Source: a virus
Virus record (IMG/VR): IMGVR_UViG_3300031238_000156
Location: 1 to 41,981 of that record
DNA: 41,981 nucleotides
Direction: 5' to 3' (one strand)
The translations under genes and the position numbers were made by a program. Under the pieces are notes generated by a model. That model saw nothing but the letters and a program-made list of their open reading frames with translations, did no database searches and was not told the origin of the DNA. Positions 16,901-24,356 of this stretch are shown piece by piece (position 1 is the stretch's first letter; every line of letters begins with the position of its first letter).

Positions 16901-18011
16901 GACGGCAACTGAAACGGCTCCCCTCAGTATCACCGAATTCTTCAGTGCAACCCCTGGTAGGGTGGAATTGCTCACGGTGAGCGAACAAACGCTGCTGAGT
17001 AGTTCTGTGATGGTGACAGAGAGTGCAGGGGTGCTCAGCGATCAGGAATACGCCAGTGAGACGACGCTTTTTGTAGACGCACTCAGTGTCGCTGAATCGC
17101 AACTGTACCCGATCACGGTCGCAGAAACTTCCGTGCTCTCGCTTGCCGACCAACCGCTTGCGATCATAACTGAGATTGAAAGTGCGCTCCTTTCAATTGC
17201 GGAAAGTATGGCGTTACAAAGGGCCGCGCTGGAAACAGGCGTACTCAGCGTCAGTGAAATCAGCCTGAATACAACCAGCGTCTTTGTAAGCGAGAGCAAT
17301 CCGCTCACTGAGACTGTGCTAGAGACTCAAAGCATCTTTGTTGCAGAGTCAACGCTCGTGATCAGTGATGGCTGTGCTGTACAAGAAGCGTTTGTCCCAA
17401 TTGAATCCCTGAGTATTACATCCTTCTGGAGTGCCAGTTTCTCGCGCATTGAGTTGCTCAGTATCACAGAGAGTGTTCTTGAGCAAAGCACCGTCTTTAT
17501 TGCTGAAAGTGTGACGCAGACCGACCAGATAGCGCTTGTTAGTAGCGCGCTCACGGTAGACCTTTTGAGTGCCAGTGATCGCGGTCTTATCACGCAAAGC
17601 GTTTTTATCTCGGAAACGCCAGTGCTGAGCGAAACCGTTCTTGAAACGCAAGCAGTTGCACTCACTGAAACGCTGAACACTACTGATGGCCTCCTGGTTT
17701 CGCGCACTGTACTCATACAAGAGCCACTTCAAATACAAGAGTCGCTTGCGTTGGTGGTGCTCTTTGTGATGCAGGAGCATCTGCTCATCACAGAGGTGCA
17801 TTTTGATCGGGCAACGACCACCATCACGGTGTATCTCGCAAGCATCGATATCTTGCACGCAACAGACCGACAGGCCAGTTTTAGTAGTTTTATCATTCCA
17901 ACAACTTCCAATAAACGTGCGCTCACGACAAGTAGTGGGCAACATATTTTGACGCTTGCGCCAGAGCATTCTGTCCTTTCTTTGCGCCAAAGCGAGCGTA
18001 TTCTTGAATAG
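13980..18011 (+). CDS. Giant LamG-domain surface protein with a long degenerate repeat region
   Basis: 1343 residues, GTG start after GAAGGGG. Residues about 10-220 are a LamG/concanavalin-like lectin (YYRLGETSGTVATDL, SWTMEAWVK, WNGTIDEVAWY); a beta module follows (about 235-435); a second LamG copy lies at about 507-665 (YYRLNESSGTVAHDL, SSIIDEVAIYQ). From about 680 to 1255 the chain is built of short repeats of roughly 19-22 residues with [DE]xLSVxExxLLSE-like units, hydrophobic/acidic and rich in Ser/Thr. A short basic C-terminus ends it. It looks like a fibre: repeat shaft with sugar-binding heads at the N-terminal end, or the reverse. Role in host attachment is inferred from domains and position. 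Confidence 0.8.
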   Translation: MSLYSSTVLADSPIRYYRLGETSGTVATDLGSQAQNGTYTSVTLNQTALIKGDTDPSVLFNGSSSKVAIPTTSLPTGASSWTMEAWVKTPSVLPSSGFPTVMMFGTNSGANQASIGYNQSTGKFTLSSWVANNVSSATVTTSTLYHLVGTYNGTTAIFYVNGVSAGSAAYAYSITASLADIGTDTTGSDFWNGTIDEVAWYSTVLSSTQVALHYNIGIASLMASSDGLSASDSITYKALTALPLYFTNTAGSTLGTTSQMSITHGTDNVNVTQLYSLIGTSTAFGEITAQGTASAWAASGSIGSPTGKGFMLETAILNLVGNTLAAGPYTANLRLNTGHTDGTLIGSVTGCTLHFRLYKYNGGVYTQLIDMSLAGQTVNGTITTYALSGTTNASTTFVSGDLLYADIWVTITTNAGGDAALNFRLNRISTNSTGDSNFEILTTGYSSGVTTVTMASTDSLSVSDSYLLSETLQPTEALTVTETPLLSETSFATDLLCASEAQASYAAMILADSPKAYYRLNESSGTVAHDLTNNNQHGKLSGTFTLAQTGLIAGDSDTAILFDGTTGVFSFPYTLNYTSWSVFSLEFWISTAGVSQHVAVTSTGTTTLVYLNGALTTAGTKAPIEIGSIFDFAGSYLSSIIDEVAIYQAILTPVQIANHAHVAAPTYALMNTTWNTIESLLVSDIIPLVMASTDALSASDGFLLTQTVAQTDSLSGADTSLFSETIQPIDALSVTETPLLSESIQPVDALSVSEAPLLSEAIQPTDSLTQTEAPFFVDTVFTIESLTATDAALYAFTIIETVVLSIADTPLFTKQTLFVDNLAQTEALLFTENTLFSDGLSTVESFSETTSLAVNEALSVVEIPLTTQSVSIADGLTQVESIAYVETFLPIDPVSVSESMFLFPTLTSLDVYFVTDFTTTGPTIIELLSVSDLSTPSQVSVVSDAVTISDSAFFASTPLAAELLSVSDAFFTQETATETAPLSITEFFSATPGRVELLTVSEQTLLSSSVMVTESAGVLSDQEYASETTLFVDALSVAESQLYPITVAETSVLSLADQPLAIITEIESALLSIAESMALQRAALETGVLSVSEISLNTTSVFVSESNPLTETVLETQSIFVAESTLVISDGCAVQEAFVPIESLSITSFWSASFSRIELLSITESVLEQSTVFIAESVTQTDQIALVSSALTVDLLSASDRGLITQSVFISETPVLSETVLETQAVALTETLNTTDGLLVSRTVLIQEPLQIQESLALVVLFVMQEHLLITEVHFDRATTTITVYLASIDILHATDRQASFSSFIIPTTSNKRALTTSSGQHILTLAPEHSVLSLRQSERILE
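16000..17760 (+). repeat. Degenerate tandem repeat array inside the LamG protein
   Basis: The coding sequence repeats a motif of about 57-66 bases encoding [DS]xLSVxExxLLSExxx. Early copies are nearly identical (for instance around 16160-16280, where the SE/IQP unit recurs three times), later ones have drifted. The biased codon pattern leaves long stop-free shadow frames on the minus strand. Confidence 0.75.
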
Positions 18012-18020
18012 AGGAAAACA

Positions 18021-18344
18021 ATGGCATCATTTACTTTACTTCAGTATCAAACTGATCCGCCGTATCAGCCAACGCTTTTGGATGATCAGGGAAATACGTT
18101 TGTCTATACAGGATATGCACCAACAAACTTCACGCTCAAGCTCTATAATGCGGTGAGCAATACGACCGTAATTGGAGCTGGAAGTTTTTCCGTGGACGTG
18201 GTAAATAATCAATTGGCTTATCAATGGGCTGCAAGTGATACAGATCAGGCTGGAGTCTGGACGCTTTATTTGAATGTGACCATGCTTTCCGGTTTTGAAC
18301 GTCGCTACGAAGATACGCTGTATATCGAGCCTGCGATTGCGTAA
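18021..18344 (+). CDS. Small beta-sandwich virion protein, resembling baseplate-upper (BppU-type) domains
   Basis: 107 residues, ATG after AGAGGAAA, 9 bases from the LamG gene stop. The chain reads as an Ig-like/jelly-roll domain: an initial strand, PTLLDDQGNTFVYTGYAPTNFTLKLYN, SFSVDVVNNQLAYQWAASDTDQAGVWTLYLNVTM and a final strand EDTLYIEPAIA. This is the layout of the N-terminal BppU-like domains in receptor-binding complexes, where it would anchor fibres to the baseplate. Identification is by pattern, without a search. Confidence 0.6.
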   Translation: MASFTLLQYQTDPPYQPTLLDDQGNTFVYTGYAPTNFTLKLYNAVSNTTVIGAGSFSVDVVNNQLAYQWAASDTDQAGVWTLYLNVTMLSGFERRYEDTLYIEPAIA

Positions 18345-18353
18345 AAGAAAAAC

Positions 18354-18382
18354 TTGTATTTTTCCCTGAACTTTAGTATACT
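18354..18382 (+). promoter_or_regulatory. Promoter with palindromic -10 for the head gene operon
   Basis: TTGTAT (18354-18359), 17 bases, TATACT (18377-18382). The -10 lies in the perfect palindrome TTAGTATACTAA, itself flanked by TTTCCCT ... AGGGAAA arms (about 18361-18389), which could form an operator or a hairpin. It is about 70 bases before the protease gene. Confidence 0.6.
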
Positions 18383-18450
18383 AAGGGAAACCTCTTCATA
18401 AATTCCTCATTCCAACCCAAATTACAACAAGTACATTTGGGGAGGAACAC

Positions 18451-20109
18451 ATGCCAGTCACCAGTGCACCACAAACAAAAGATATTGTGTTGCAAGAATT
18501 CAAGGCGCTTGACGAGACGAGTGGCTCGTTCGAGGGGTATCTCTCAGTCTTTGGAAACATCGACTCCTATAAAGATATCGTTGAGCCAGGAGCATTCCAA
18601 AAAACGATTAAAGATGCCACGTCGCGTGGTGGAAAATATTTATTTCCCGTCCTCTGGCAACACGATCCAAAGGAGCCGATTGGTGGCTTTACCAATATGA
18701 AGGAAGATGGTCGTGGACTGCGTGTTCAAGGACAGATCGATCTTTCCACGCCGCGTGGGCAGCAAGCCTATTCTGGCCTCCGTATGGGCTATTTGGACGG
18801 TTTATCTATCGGCTACGACACCATTAAACAGCGCTACAGCGGCGAGGTGCGTCACCTTCTAGAACTGCGTATGTGGGAAGGTTCTGTGGTGACGTTTCCT
18901 GCCAATGAGCTCACGCGGGTCACCAATGTGAAAGCGGCTTGCGGGTCAACGGATTGGCCGCTTGGCGAGCGCAACGCTCCGTGGGATGGTGCACGAGCAC
19001 ATCGTGAAATCCTTGCCTGGGCCACAAGCGAGAATGGCGATCTGGATACCGCAAAAATGAAGTCAGTGCACTTTTATGTGGATGATGAAAGTGATGACCG
19101 CGCTGGTGATTATAAAATGCCCTTTTGCTTCATTCGCAATGGCAATCCTGTTGCGATGCCAAAGGGCATTATGACGTGTGCCGCAGTTCTACAAGGCGCA
19201 ATGGGTGGTGGAGAGTTTGGAGATGCCGACGAAGCTATGAAAACGCGCATCGCCTCCTACTATAAAAAAATGGCAAATGAATTTAATGATAAAACCATTA
19301 CTGCTCCATGGGATAACGATAGTGCGGAAAAGGATGAAAAACTATCAATGCAAACAAAGCACGATACATCTCCACGTGATTTCACCTCTGTGCTCAATGA
19401 TCGCCAGCCAGATGAACTAACTGAAGAACTCTACGACCTCTTTGGTGCACTGATGACCAGTGTTTTTGAGCATCTACATATGGCAGGTGGTGACGCCAAA
19501 GCGGGGATCGAAGATTCGCTCAAACAGTTCGAGCAAGCTATTTTGGACTGGACGGATGAGGCAGTCAAAGCTGGAGTCGGTGACGAAGACGGCGATGATG
19601 ACGATGGCATTGGCGAGAAGAGTGATCATCCTACTGAGCAAAAGAGTATGACGATTGCGCACTTCACCTTCTCGACCAGGGCCATGAAGCAAGCACTTCG
19701 TGCTTATGTGAAAGAAGGCCGTACACTTTCTTCTTTCTCGAAAAATCGTATCACCAATGCGCTTGATAGTATTGCGGAAGCAGTACAAGAGTTGCAGAAC
19801 ATGCTTGAAGATAAAAATCCGTATAATCCTGCTGACGAAGACGAAGATGAGAAGCCGGATGTGCCCAACAGCGCAGCGCTTGATGATGCTCCGACCAAAC
19901 CAAATAGTCATCAAAAGGCTGAAGAGCTCCCAGTTGAGGAAGAGATTCCGACTGAACAAACGAAAGAGGAAGAAGCGCCTCTGATCAAAGAAGAAGAGTT
20001 TGAGGAAGAAGAGAAATCGAAGCCAGAAGAGGATTCTACTTCGATGGAAGATATTCGCAAATTGCTTTCTGAAATGAAAACGCGTATTCGTGAGCATAGT
20101 GAAGCATAA
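18451..20109 (+). CDS. HK97-type prohead protease fused to an acidic scaffold-like tail
   Basis: 552 residues with GGGGAGGA ribosome site. The N-terminal 160 residues are a family S78 prohead protease: YLSVFGNIDSYKDIVEPGAF, the catalytic histidine in LWQHD (H71), the catalytic serine in GLSIGY (S119) and the WEGSVVTFPAN region. A second segment (about 165-290: GARAHREILAWA, YKMPFCFIRNG, ASYYKKMANEF) looks like a separate domain found downstream of phage proteases. Residues about 310-552 are acidic, helical and low in complexity (EEEIPTEQTKEEEAPLIKEE), as expected for a scaffold that is digested during maturation. Stand-alone proteases are about 200 aa, so this is a long fusion. Confidence 0.9.
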   Translation: MPVTSAPQTKDIVLQEFKALDETSGSFEGYLSVFGNIDSYKDIVEPGAFQKTIKDATSRGGKYLFPVLWQHDPKEPIGGFTNMKEDGRGLRVQGQIDLSTPRGQQAYSGLRMGYLDGLSIGYDTIKQRYSGEVRHLLELRMWEGSVVTFPANELTRVTNVKAACGSTDWPLGERNAPWDGARAHREILAWATSENGDLDTAKMKSVHFYVDDESDDRAGDYKMPFCFIRNGNPVAMPKGIMTCAAVLQGAMGGGEFGDADEAMKTRIASYYKKMANEFNDKTITAPWDNDSAEKDEKLSMQTKHDTSPRDFTSVLNDRQPDELTEELYDLFGALMTSVFEHLHMAGGDAKAGIEDSLKQFEQAILDWTDEAVKAGVGDEDGDDDDGIGEKSDHPTEQKSMTIAHFTFSTRAMKQALRAYVKEGRTLSSFSKNRITNALDSIAEAVQELQNMLEDKNPYNPADEDEDEKPDVPNSAALDDAPTKPNSHQKAEELPVEEEIPTEQTKEEEAPLIKEEEFEEEEKSKPEEDSTSMEDIRKLLSEMKTRIREHSEA

Positions 20110-20117
20110 GGAGAACG

Positions 20118-20540
20118 ATGATGGCAAAGGCAAAAATTGACAATCCAAATGTGAACAACAATGGAACTGGAATGTGGGGCGCTGGTACTTCTGATAATGG
20201 AAGCACCTATCCTGGTTCTGGTAACCCGATGATTGGGAAGAATGCATTGGGGCTCGATACCGACAACGCAACGATCATTAAAGATTTTAATGGTGGAAGC
20301 GCATCCAGCAGCGGATCGAGCGGCGGCTCCAGCCCTGATCAGGGTACAGGCGCACCTAATCGTCCTAGCCCTGATCAGTCACTTATTGGGAAGGCGAATA
20401 CCAGCAGTCCTGATCAAGGCACTGGCGGCGCAAATAAGCCAACCCCTGACCAGAGTTTGATTGGAAGCAAAAGCGCATTCACCGCGCCAGTACGCAAGCC
20501 CACCCTTGGTGGGGTCGAAAAAGGCGTACAGATTCAGTAG
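20118..20540 (+). CDS. Low-complexity Gly/Ser/Pro protein with PDQ repeats
   Basis: 140 residues, ATG 8 bases after the protease stop with AAGGAGA. After an Asn/Gly-rich start it has two copies of a roughly 25-residue repeat, (S)SPDQGTGxxN[RK]P[ST]PDQSLIGxx, then a short basic end. Flexible, probably disordered. Location between protease and capsid suggests a minor head or assembly protein; no family is recognised. Confidence 0.6.
   Translation: MMAKAKIDNPNVNNNGTGMWGAGTSDNGSTYPGSGNPMIGKNALGLDTDNATIIKDFNGGSASSSGSSGGSSPDQGTGAPNRPSPDQSLIGKANTSSPDQGTGGANKPTPDQSLIGSKSAFTAPVRKPTLGGVEKGVQIQ
20332..20464 (+). repeat. Tandem repeat within the PDQ protein gene
   Basis: Two units of about 70-75 bases (starting near 20332 and 20407) each carry two cCCTGAtCA-like cores encoding SPDQ or TPDQ. 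Confidence 0.6.
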
Positions 20541-20687
20541 TGAGCAGAATTGGTGTCTTGGAGCCGGATCATACCACTCCTGACTGAAGAGAAGCCGAGC
20601 GACGATTAAAAAATCGATTGCATCACTTCGATGGTTTAGCACACCACTTGTGAAAAGACTTTTTTTTGAAAACAGGAGTAGTAGTTC

Positions 20688-22702
20688 ATGAGCGTTGATT
20701 TGAAGACCATGTACGAGGAAATGCGCTCGACATGGAGTGAAATGCAGAGCGTCGTAGACGTTCAAGATAAAGAGCTCAAGCAGCTTGGCAATGTTTCTGG
20801 CGAGACAAAGCAGCACATGGATCGCTTGAATGATCGTATTGGACACCTAGAGACAGCGATGGCACGTCCTGGCCTGGGCTCTCCGGCAGAGCGTGGCGAA
20901 AGCAAGAGCGAATCTAAGATGGCGCTTATTCAGGCACTTACCAAAGGGTATGGCTCTCTTTCTCGCGAACAAAAAGATCTGGTACCATTGGTCGGTCCTG
21001 GCGAAGTCAAAGTGCTGCAACAGGTGGATGACACTGGTGGTGGGTACGGCGTAACCGCTTTTATCGCACGCAATCAGAATTATTCTGTAGCAGTGCTTTA
21101 AGGGTTACACGAGCCGAGTGCTCACGGTAAATCTCGCTATATGCTGGAAACCCCTAAAGCCTTTTCTACTAACTAGGTGACAATGAAAAGGATGAATCCA
21201 AATGGATGAAATGGACAATCAGCAGGTAACTCCCGTAGAACTAGGATGGCTAGCAGGGATAATTGATGGAGAAGGTTATATTGGCCTTCGCCTGGATGAT
21301 CAAAAAGGTAGACAATATCGCAGCATACGACCAGAAATTCATGTATGCAACACAGAAGAGGTAATTGTTTTGATGACAGCCGATATTATGAAACGTTTAG
21401 GAGTCAATGGCTACATTCGCGCCGCAACAGGCAGAACTGGCGTCAAAGATAACTATCGCGTCACAATAAAACGTATGGCACAGGCGGTTATTCTTTTGAA
21501 AGCGATACAACCCTATCTTATCGGATCAAAGAAAGAACGAGCACGATTAATCATTCGATTTTGCGAATTGCGTCTTTCAAACCAGGGCATCAGAAATCCA
21601 AACATTGGAGATGGCAAACGCGGTGCAGGGCGTATTAAGCCGTACACCGAAGAAGAAATGGCTATCTTTGAGCTAGTTGGTCCTATGTCACGTAGAGGCT
21701 CCTCAGAGGCCACACGCGAGATGCAACGTCATAATAGTGAAATTTGGGCGATGATGGAGGCCCGTAAAGATGCGAGCTAAAACACGCCAACAAATAGCTA
21801 TAAACATACTGGTTTTCAGTATGTACGTTGTGAAGATATGGTCCGATCCTACGCGAAAGCGTAGGGCGGGGCGCGACTTAGCCCCAACTGACTTTGTGCA
21901 GGATATCATCAAACAGATCGTGCTGTATTCTCCTATTCGTGATATCGTAACGGTGAGACAGACCGAAAACAAATCGATCCTCTTCCCAACGCGTACCGCG
22001 ACCTTTGCCGCGTCCTGGGTTGCTGAGCAGGCCAGCCGCGCAGAGACGCAGGGGCTCAAGTACGGTCAAGAAGAGATCATGAGCCACGAGATGTATGCAC
22101 TCGTCTTGATCACATATGCTGATATGGAAGATGCGTACTTTGATATGGCACAGCAAATCCAGATGGAATGCGCTGAGCAGTTTGCAGTCACCGAAGGTGC
22201 AGCCTTCGTCAACGGTAACGGTGTCGGCAAACCAGAAGGGCTGCTTACCAATAGCAGTGTCAGTTACGTCCCTAGTACCAGCGGTAGTGCGCTGACGGCT
22301 GATGGCCTGATCACAACTGCCTATACGCTCAAAAGCGCGTACGCAAAGAATGCAACCTGGATTATGAACCGTTCCACCCTTGGGACGATCCGTACCCTGA
22401 AGGACTCGTACGGTCAATATCTCTGGCAACCTGGAATTGCCTCTGACATTCCAAATACGATCCTTGACCATCCCTACATGGAAACACCGGATATGCCGAT
22501 TGTTGCGGCCAATGCCTATCCGATCATGTTTGGGGATTTCAAACGTGCCTACGTCATCGTAGACCGCGTTCAGATGGTGATGACACGCTTAACAGAGCGC
22601 TACGCAGACCTGGGGCAGATCGGCTTTATCGCACGCAAACGTGTTGGCGGTCAAGTGGTATTGCCGGAGGCGATTCTTAAGCACAAAATCTCAGTTTCAT
22701 AG
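20688..22702 (+). CDS. HK97-type major capsid protein, split by a group I intron (join 20688..21045, 21876..22702)
   Basis: Exon 1 gives 119 codons plus one base and exon 2 completes a TAC codon, yielding a 394-residue protein. Residues about 1-60 are the helical delta-domain removed by the protease; the fold begins near the GGGY junction. Across the splice the chain reads DDTGGGY-LAPTDFVQDI, the normal start of an HK97 capsid body (GGYLVP-like), and exon 2 continues with SPIRDIVTV, NGVGKPEGLL, TLRTLKDSYG-like and the C-terminal YADLGQIGFIARKRVGG. Unspliced, translation would stop at 21101. CAGGAG precedes the ATG. A second possible junction pair (21041/21872) also satisfies the U/G rule but breaks the GGY motif. 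Confidence 0.9.
21046..21875 (+). other. Group I intron in the major capsid gene
   Basis: The 830-base insert starts after a U and ends in G as required. Conserved core elements are visible: GCTATATGCTGGAAAC (P3/P4 region, 21136 on), a P3 pairing GCTAT (21136-21140) with ATAGC (21794-21798), a P8 hairpin of 8 bp (21804-21811/21817-21824), the 3' P7 strand in GAAGATATGGTCC (TGGT 21839-21842 with GCCA 21786-21789) and a P9 hairpin CCTACGC-GAAA-GCGTAGG with GNRA loop (21848-21865). The endonuclease ORF sits in the P6-side insertion before P7. The P1 guide pairing could not be fixed by eye. Confidence 0.92.
21202..21780 (+). CDS. Intron-encoded LAGLIDADG homing endonuclease
   Basis: 192 residues with AAAGGA 9 bases before ATG. 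The LAGLIDADG motif is ELGWLAGIIDGEGYIG (about 13-28) with the metal-binding acidic residue in the GEG turn; only one motif is present, so it should act as a homodimer on a near-palindromic site. The middle carries NTEEVIVLMTADIMKRLGVNG and YRVTIKRMAQAVILLKAIQPYLIGSK, the usual second alpha-beta unit. It would cut intron-less capsid genes at the junction and so drive intron homing. It may also be a maturase, as some family members are. The frame ends inside the P3'/P7 side of the intron. Confidence 0.92.
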   Translation: MDEMDNQQVTPVELGWLAGIIDGEGYIGLRLDDQKGRQYRSIRPEIHVCNTEEVIVLMTADIMKRLGVNGYIRAATGRTGVKDNYRVTIKRMAQAVILLKAIQPYLIGSKKERARLIIRFCELRLSNQGIRNPNIGDGKRGAGRIKPYTEEEMAIFELVGPMSRRGSSEATREMQRHNSEIWAMMEARKDAS

Positions 22703-22835
22703 TATAATTGATGCATAACATGCAAAAGATGCATACATCAAAATAGCTATCAAAGTGGCTCCGCGAGCCAATCTATTGACCTTTAGGGTATACTTAGGAT
22801 AGAAATATTCTTTGTATATTCAGAAAGGAAACAAT

Positions 22836-23528
22836 ATGCCAAGATCGAATAAGCTTTATACTATCTTGTGTGAAACTTGCGGAGCCAGTGTTGAGACATA
22901 TGCGAAGCGCAGACGCTTTTGTGATACATGCTCAAGTAAACGGGAGCATGTACGGGAAGCTGGTTATGCCAAAAACTATCGCAAAGCGAATCCTGAAAAG
23001 ATTAAGCAAAACAACAAAGATTCATACGCTAAAAATCCTGAATACTATAAGCAGCATAATGCTGTATGGCGTAAAGAGCATTGGGAGAAGCGCAAGGCTG
23101 ACCACAAGCAATGGATTGAAGATAATCCTGAGCAGTGGAAAGAGCATTGTCGCAAAAACTATCGGTTGAACAAAGCGCCTTTTCGGGAAGAGCAAAATGC
23201 GCTGGCACGAGCCCGTTACGCGGCCAAGCCTGAGCTTTATCGGGCGACAAAGCGCAGAAACTTAGTGGCCTATCGTGCTCGCCTTGCGGGTGCCCCTGGT
23301 AACTGGACGAACGAGCAATTTGAGGAAGTATGCAATCAGCTTGACTGGTGCTGTTATTATTGTGGTGAGCAAGCAAACTGGTTTACTGTTGATCATATGC
23401 AACCTCTTTCCAGGGGCGGCAGTAATGATATCAGCAATATTGTTCCAGCGTGCAAATACTGCAATTTCTCAAAATGCGATAAAACGGCTGACGAGTTTCT
23501 TGAATATCTCAGAAATAAATCAGCCTGA
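22836..23528 (+). CDS. Free-standing HNH endonuclease with zinc-finger N-terminus
   Basis: The ATG at 22836 is preferred over an upstream start at 22812 since AGAAAGGAA lies just before it; 230 residues. The N-terminus has paired CxxC (CETCG ... CDTC) forming a zinc ribbon, then a long basic helical region (about 30-150) rich in Lys/Tyr/Asn, and a C-terminal HNH: CCYYCG, FTVDHMQPLSRGGSNDISNIVPACKYCN (D-H, N, and the second CxxC), about residues 170-215. The DH and N residues needed for catalysis are present. It lies directly after the capsid gene, an ideal niche for a free-standing homing nuclease. Confidence 0.9.
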   Translation: MPRSNKLYTILCETCGASVETYAKRRRFCDTCSSKREHVREAGYAKNYRKANPEKIKQNNKDSYAKNPEYYKQHNAVWRKEHWEKRKADHKQWIEDNPEQWKEHCRKNYRLNKAPFREEQNALARARYAAKPELYRATKRRNLVAYRARLAGAPGNWTNEQFEEVCNQLDWCCYYCGEQANWFTVDHMQPLSRGGSNDISNIVPACKYCNFSKCDKTADEFLEYLRNKSA

Positions 23529-23531
23529 TAA

Positions 23532-23577
23532 AGAAAAGCCAATGAAAGTAAAATAAAAAACTTTCATTGGCTTTTCT
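23532..23577 (+). terminator. Terminator after the HNH gene
   Basis: An 18-bp perfect stem (23532-23549 with 23560-23577) with a 10-base loop, beginning 3 bases after the HNH stop. The stem's end and the following sequence are T-rich (CTTTTCTCTT). Confidence 0.85.
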
Positions 23578-23769
23578 CTTAAAACATAAAGTCAGCGTAA
23601 GTTAACTTTTGATGCAATAATGCAGAGAGAAGCATTTGCGATAGACGCGTCCTTTTGTGCATTTAATGCGTAGATTGCAAGTGTTTGTATCAAATTTTGA
23701 CTATGTACCGTGTACTGTGTAGTGCCTTCGCTGTAGCACGTTCACTCAACTCTATTTAAATTTTCATTT

Positions 23770-23807
23770 CCCAGGATACAAAGTTAAAACGTATCCTGGG
23801 ATTTTTA
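23770..23807 (+). terminator. Intrinsic terminator upstream of the decoration gene
   Basis: CCCAGGATAC (23770-23779) pairs with GTATCCTGGG (23791-23800), followed by ATTTTTATTG. A GC-containing 10-bp stem with a T run is a standard terminator. Confidence 0.8.
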
Positions 23808-23883
23808 TTGTGAATTTTTCTATGGCTTGCAGGCGAAGAAATGGAGAAACCTCCATATACCCCACTGCAAGGATGGAGTCGAA

Positions 23884-24300
23884 ATGGCAAAGCGTGATTT
23901 ATATCACAATCTAGAATTGGCATCTGTTGCCGTTCCGGTGGCAGCGCATGCAGCCTCAATTACCCTCGGTTCTTCAACGACGATTGACACGTATGGGTAT
24001 CACGGTGTGGTGCTTGAAGTGATTGTTGGCGCAGTAACCGACAGCACTCATGCCCTCACTCTCTACGAGGCGGATACTGACTCGACCGGTAGTTATACAG
24101 CGGTTGCCGCAGGCGACATGCAAGGGGCGTTTCCCGCCAATGTGACAGCAAACACGAATGTGAAAGTTGGCTACATTGGGCAGAAGCGTTATCTGCGTGT
24201 ACCGCTTGTGTGGACGACTTCCGGCTCTGGTGTTGGCGGTGTCTACGGGGTCCAGGCGATCCTTGGTTACCCGATGCACAAACCTGCTCCAAATCCGTAA
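23884..24300 (+). CDS. Probable head decoration or fibre protein
   Basis: Start 23884 chosen for the AAGGATGGAG site; 138 residues. The chain starts MAKRDLYHNLELASVAVPVAAHAASITLGSS, then alternating beta strands (GYHGVVLEVIVGAVTDSTHALTLYEA, GQKRYLRVPLVW) and a conserved-looking LGYPMHKPAPNP end. Proteins with the pattern initial helix/strand, DTxGYxxV, and VGYxGxxRYLRV are commonly encoded directly after HK97 capsids as head-surface proteins. Role inferred from position and pattern. Confidence 0.68.
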   Translation: MAKRDLYHNLELASVAVPVAAHAASITLGSSTTIDTYGYHGVVLEVIVGAVTDSTHALTLYEADTDSTGSYTAVAAGDMQGAFPANVTANTNVKVGYIGQKRYLRVPLVWTTSGSGVGGVYGVQAILGYPMHKPAPNP

Positions 24301-24356
24301 GCGTTTGAGGAGAAGAGGGGCGCATGCTTCTCTTCTCACTATACGAGGAGAAAACC

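Larger units (their letters stand above)
23529..23883 (+). other. Non-coding stretch between HNH and head genes with two terminators
   Basis: No supported ORF. It contains the 18-bp hairpin at 23532 and a second terminator at 23770. No -35/-10 pair of the TATACT type is visible, so how the following head genes are transcribed is not clear from sequence. Confidence 0.6.

Noticed and set aside
16211-17990. Long stop-free frames on the minus strand across the LamG repeat gene
   Set aside because: They mirror the biased repeat codons of the plus-strand gene, have no ribosome sites and code for Ser/Val-rich low-complexity sequence.
19474-20271. Minus-strand 265-codon frame under the protease tail
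   Set aside because: Phe/Leu/Arg-rich sequence generated by reading Glu/Lys codons backwards; no start signal.
21060-21101. Capsid as a naturally truncated or frameshifted pseudogene
   Set aside because: The insert is bounded by a clean U/G junction, carries intron structure and an intact endonuclease, and both exons are undamaged.
21770-21875. Independent start for the 3' capsid segment (MRAKTRQQ...)
   Set aside because: These codons cover the intron core (P3', P8, P7, P9); the capsid homology begins only at the splice junction, so splicing explains it better than a separate gene.
22757-22790. Promoter from TTGACC and TATACT before the HNH gene
   Set aside because: The two boxes are only 7 bases apart; no suitable -35 at 17 bases, so at best an isolated -10.
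23590-23770. Possible tRNA or small RNA gene
   Set aside because: No cloverleaf or TTCGA-type T-loop could be seen; only terminators are supported here.
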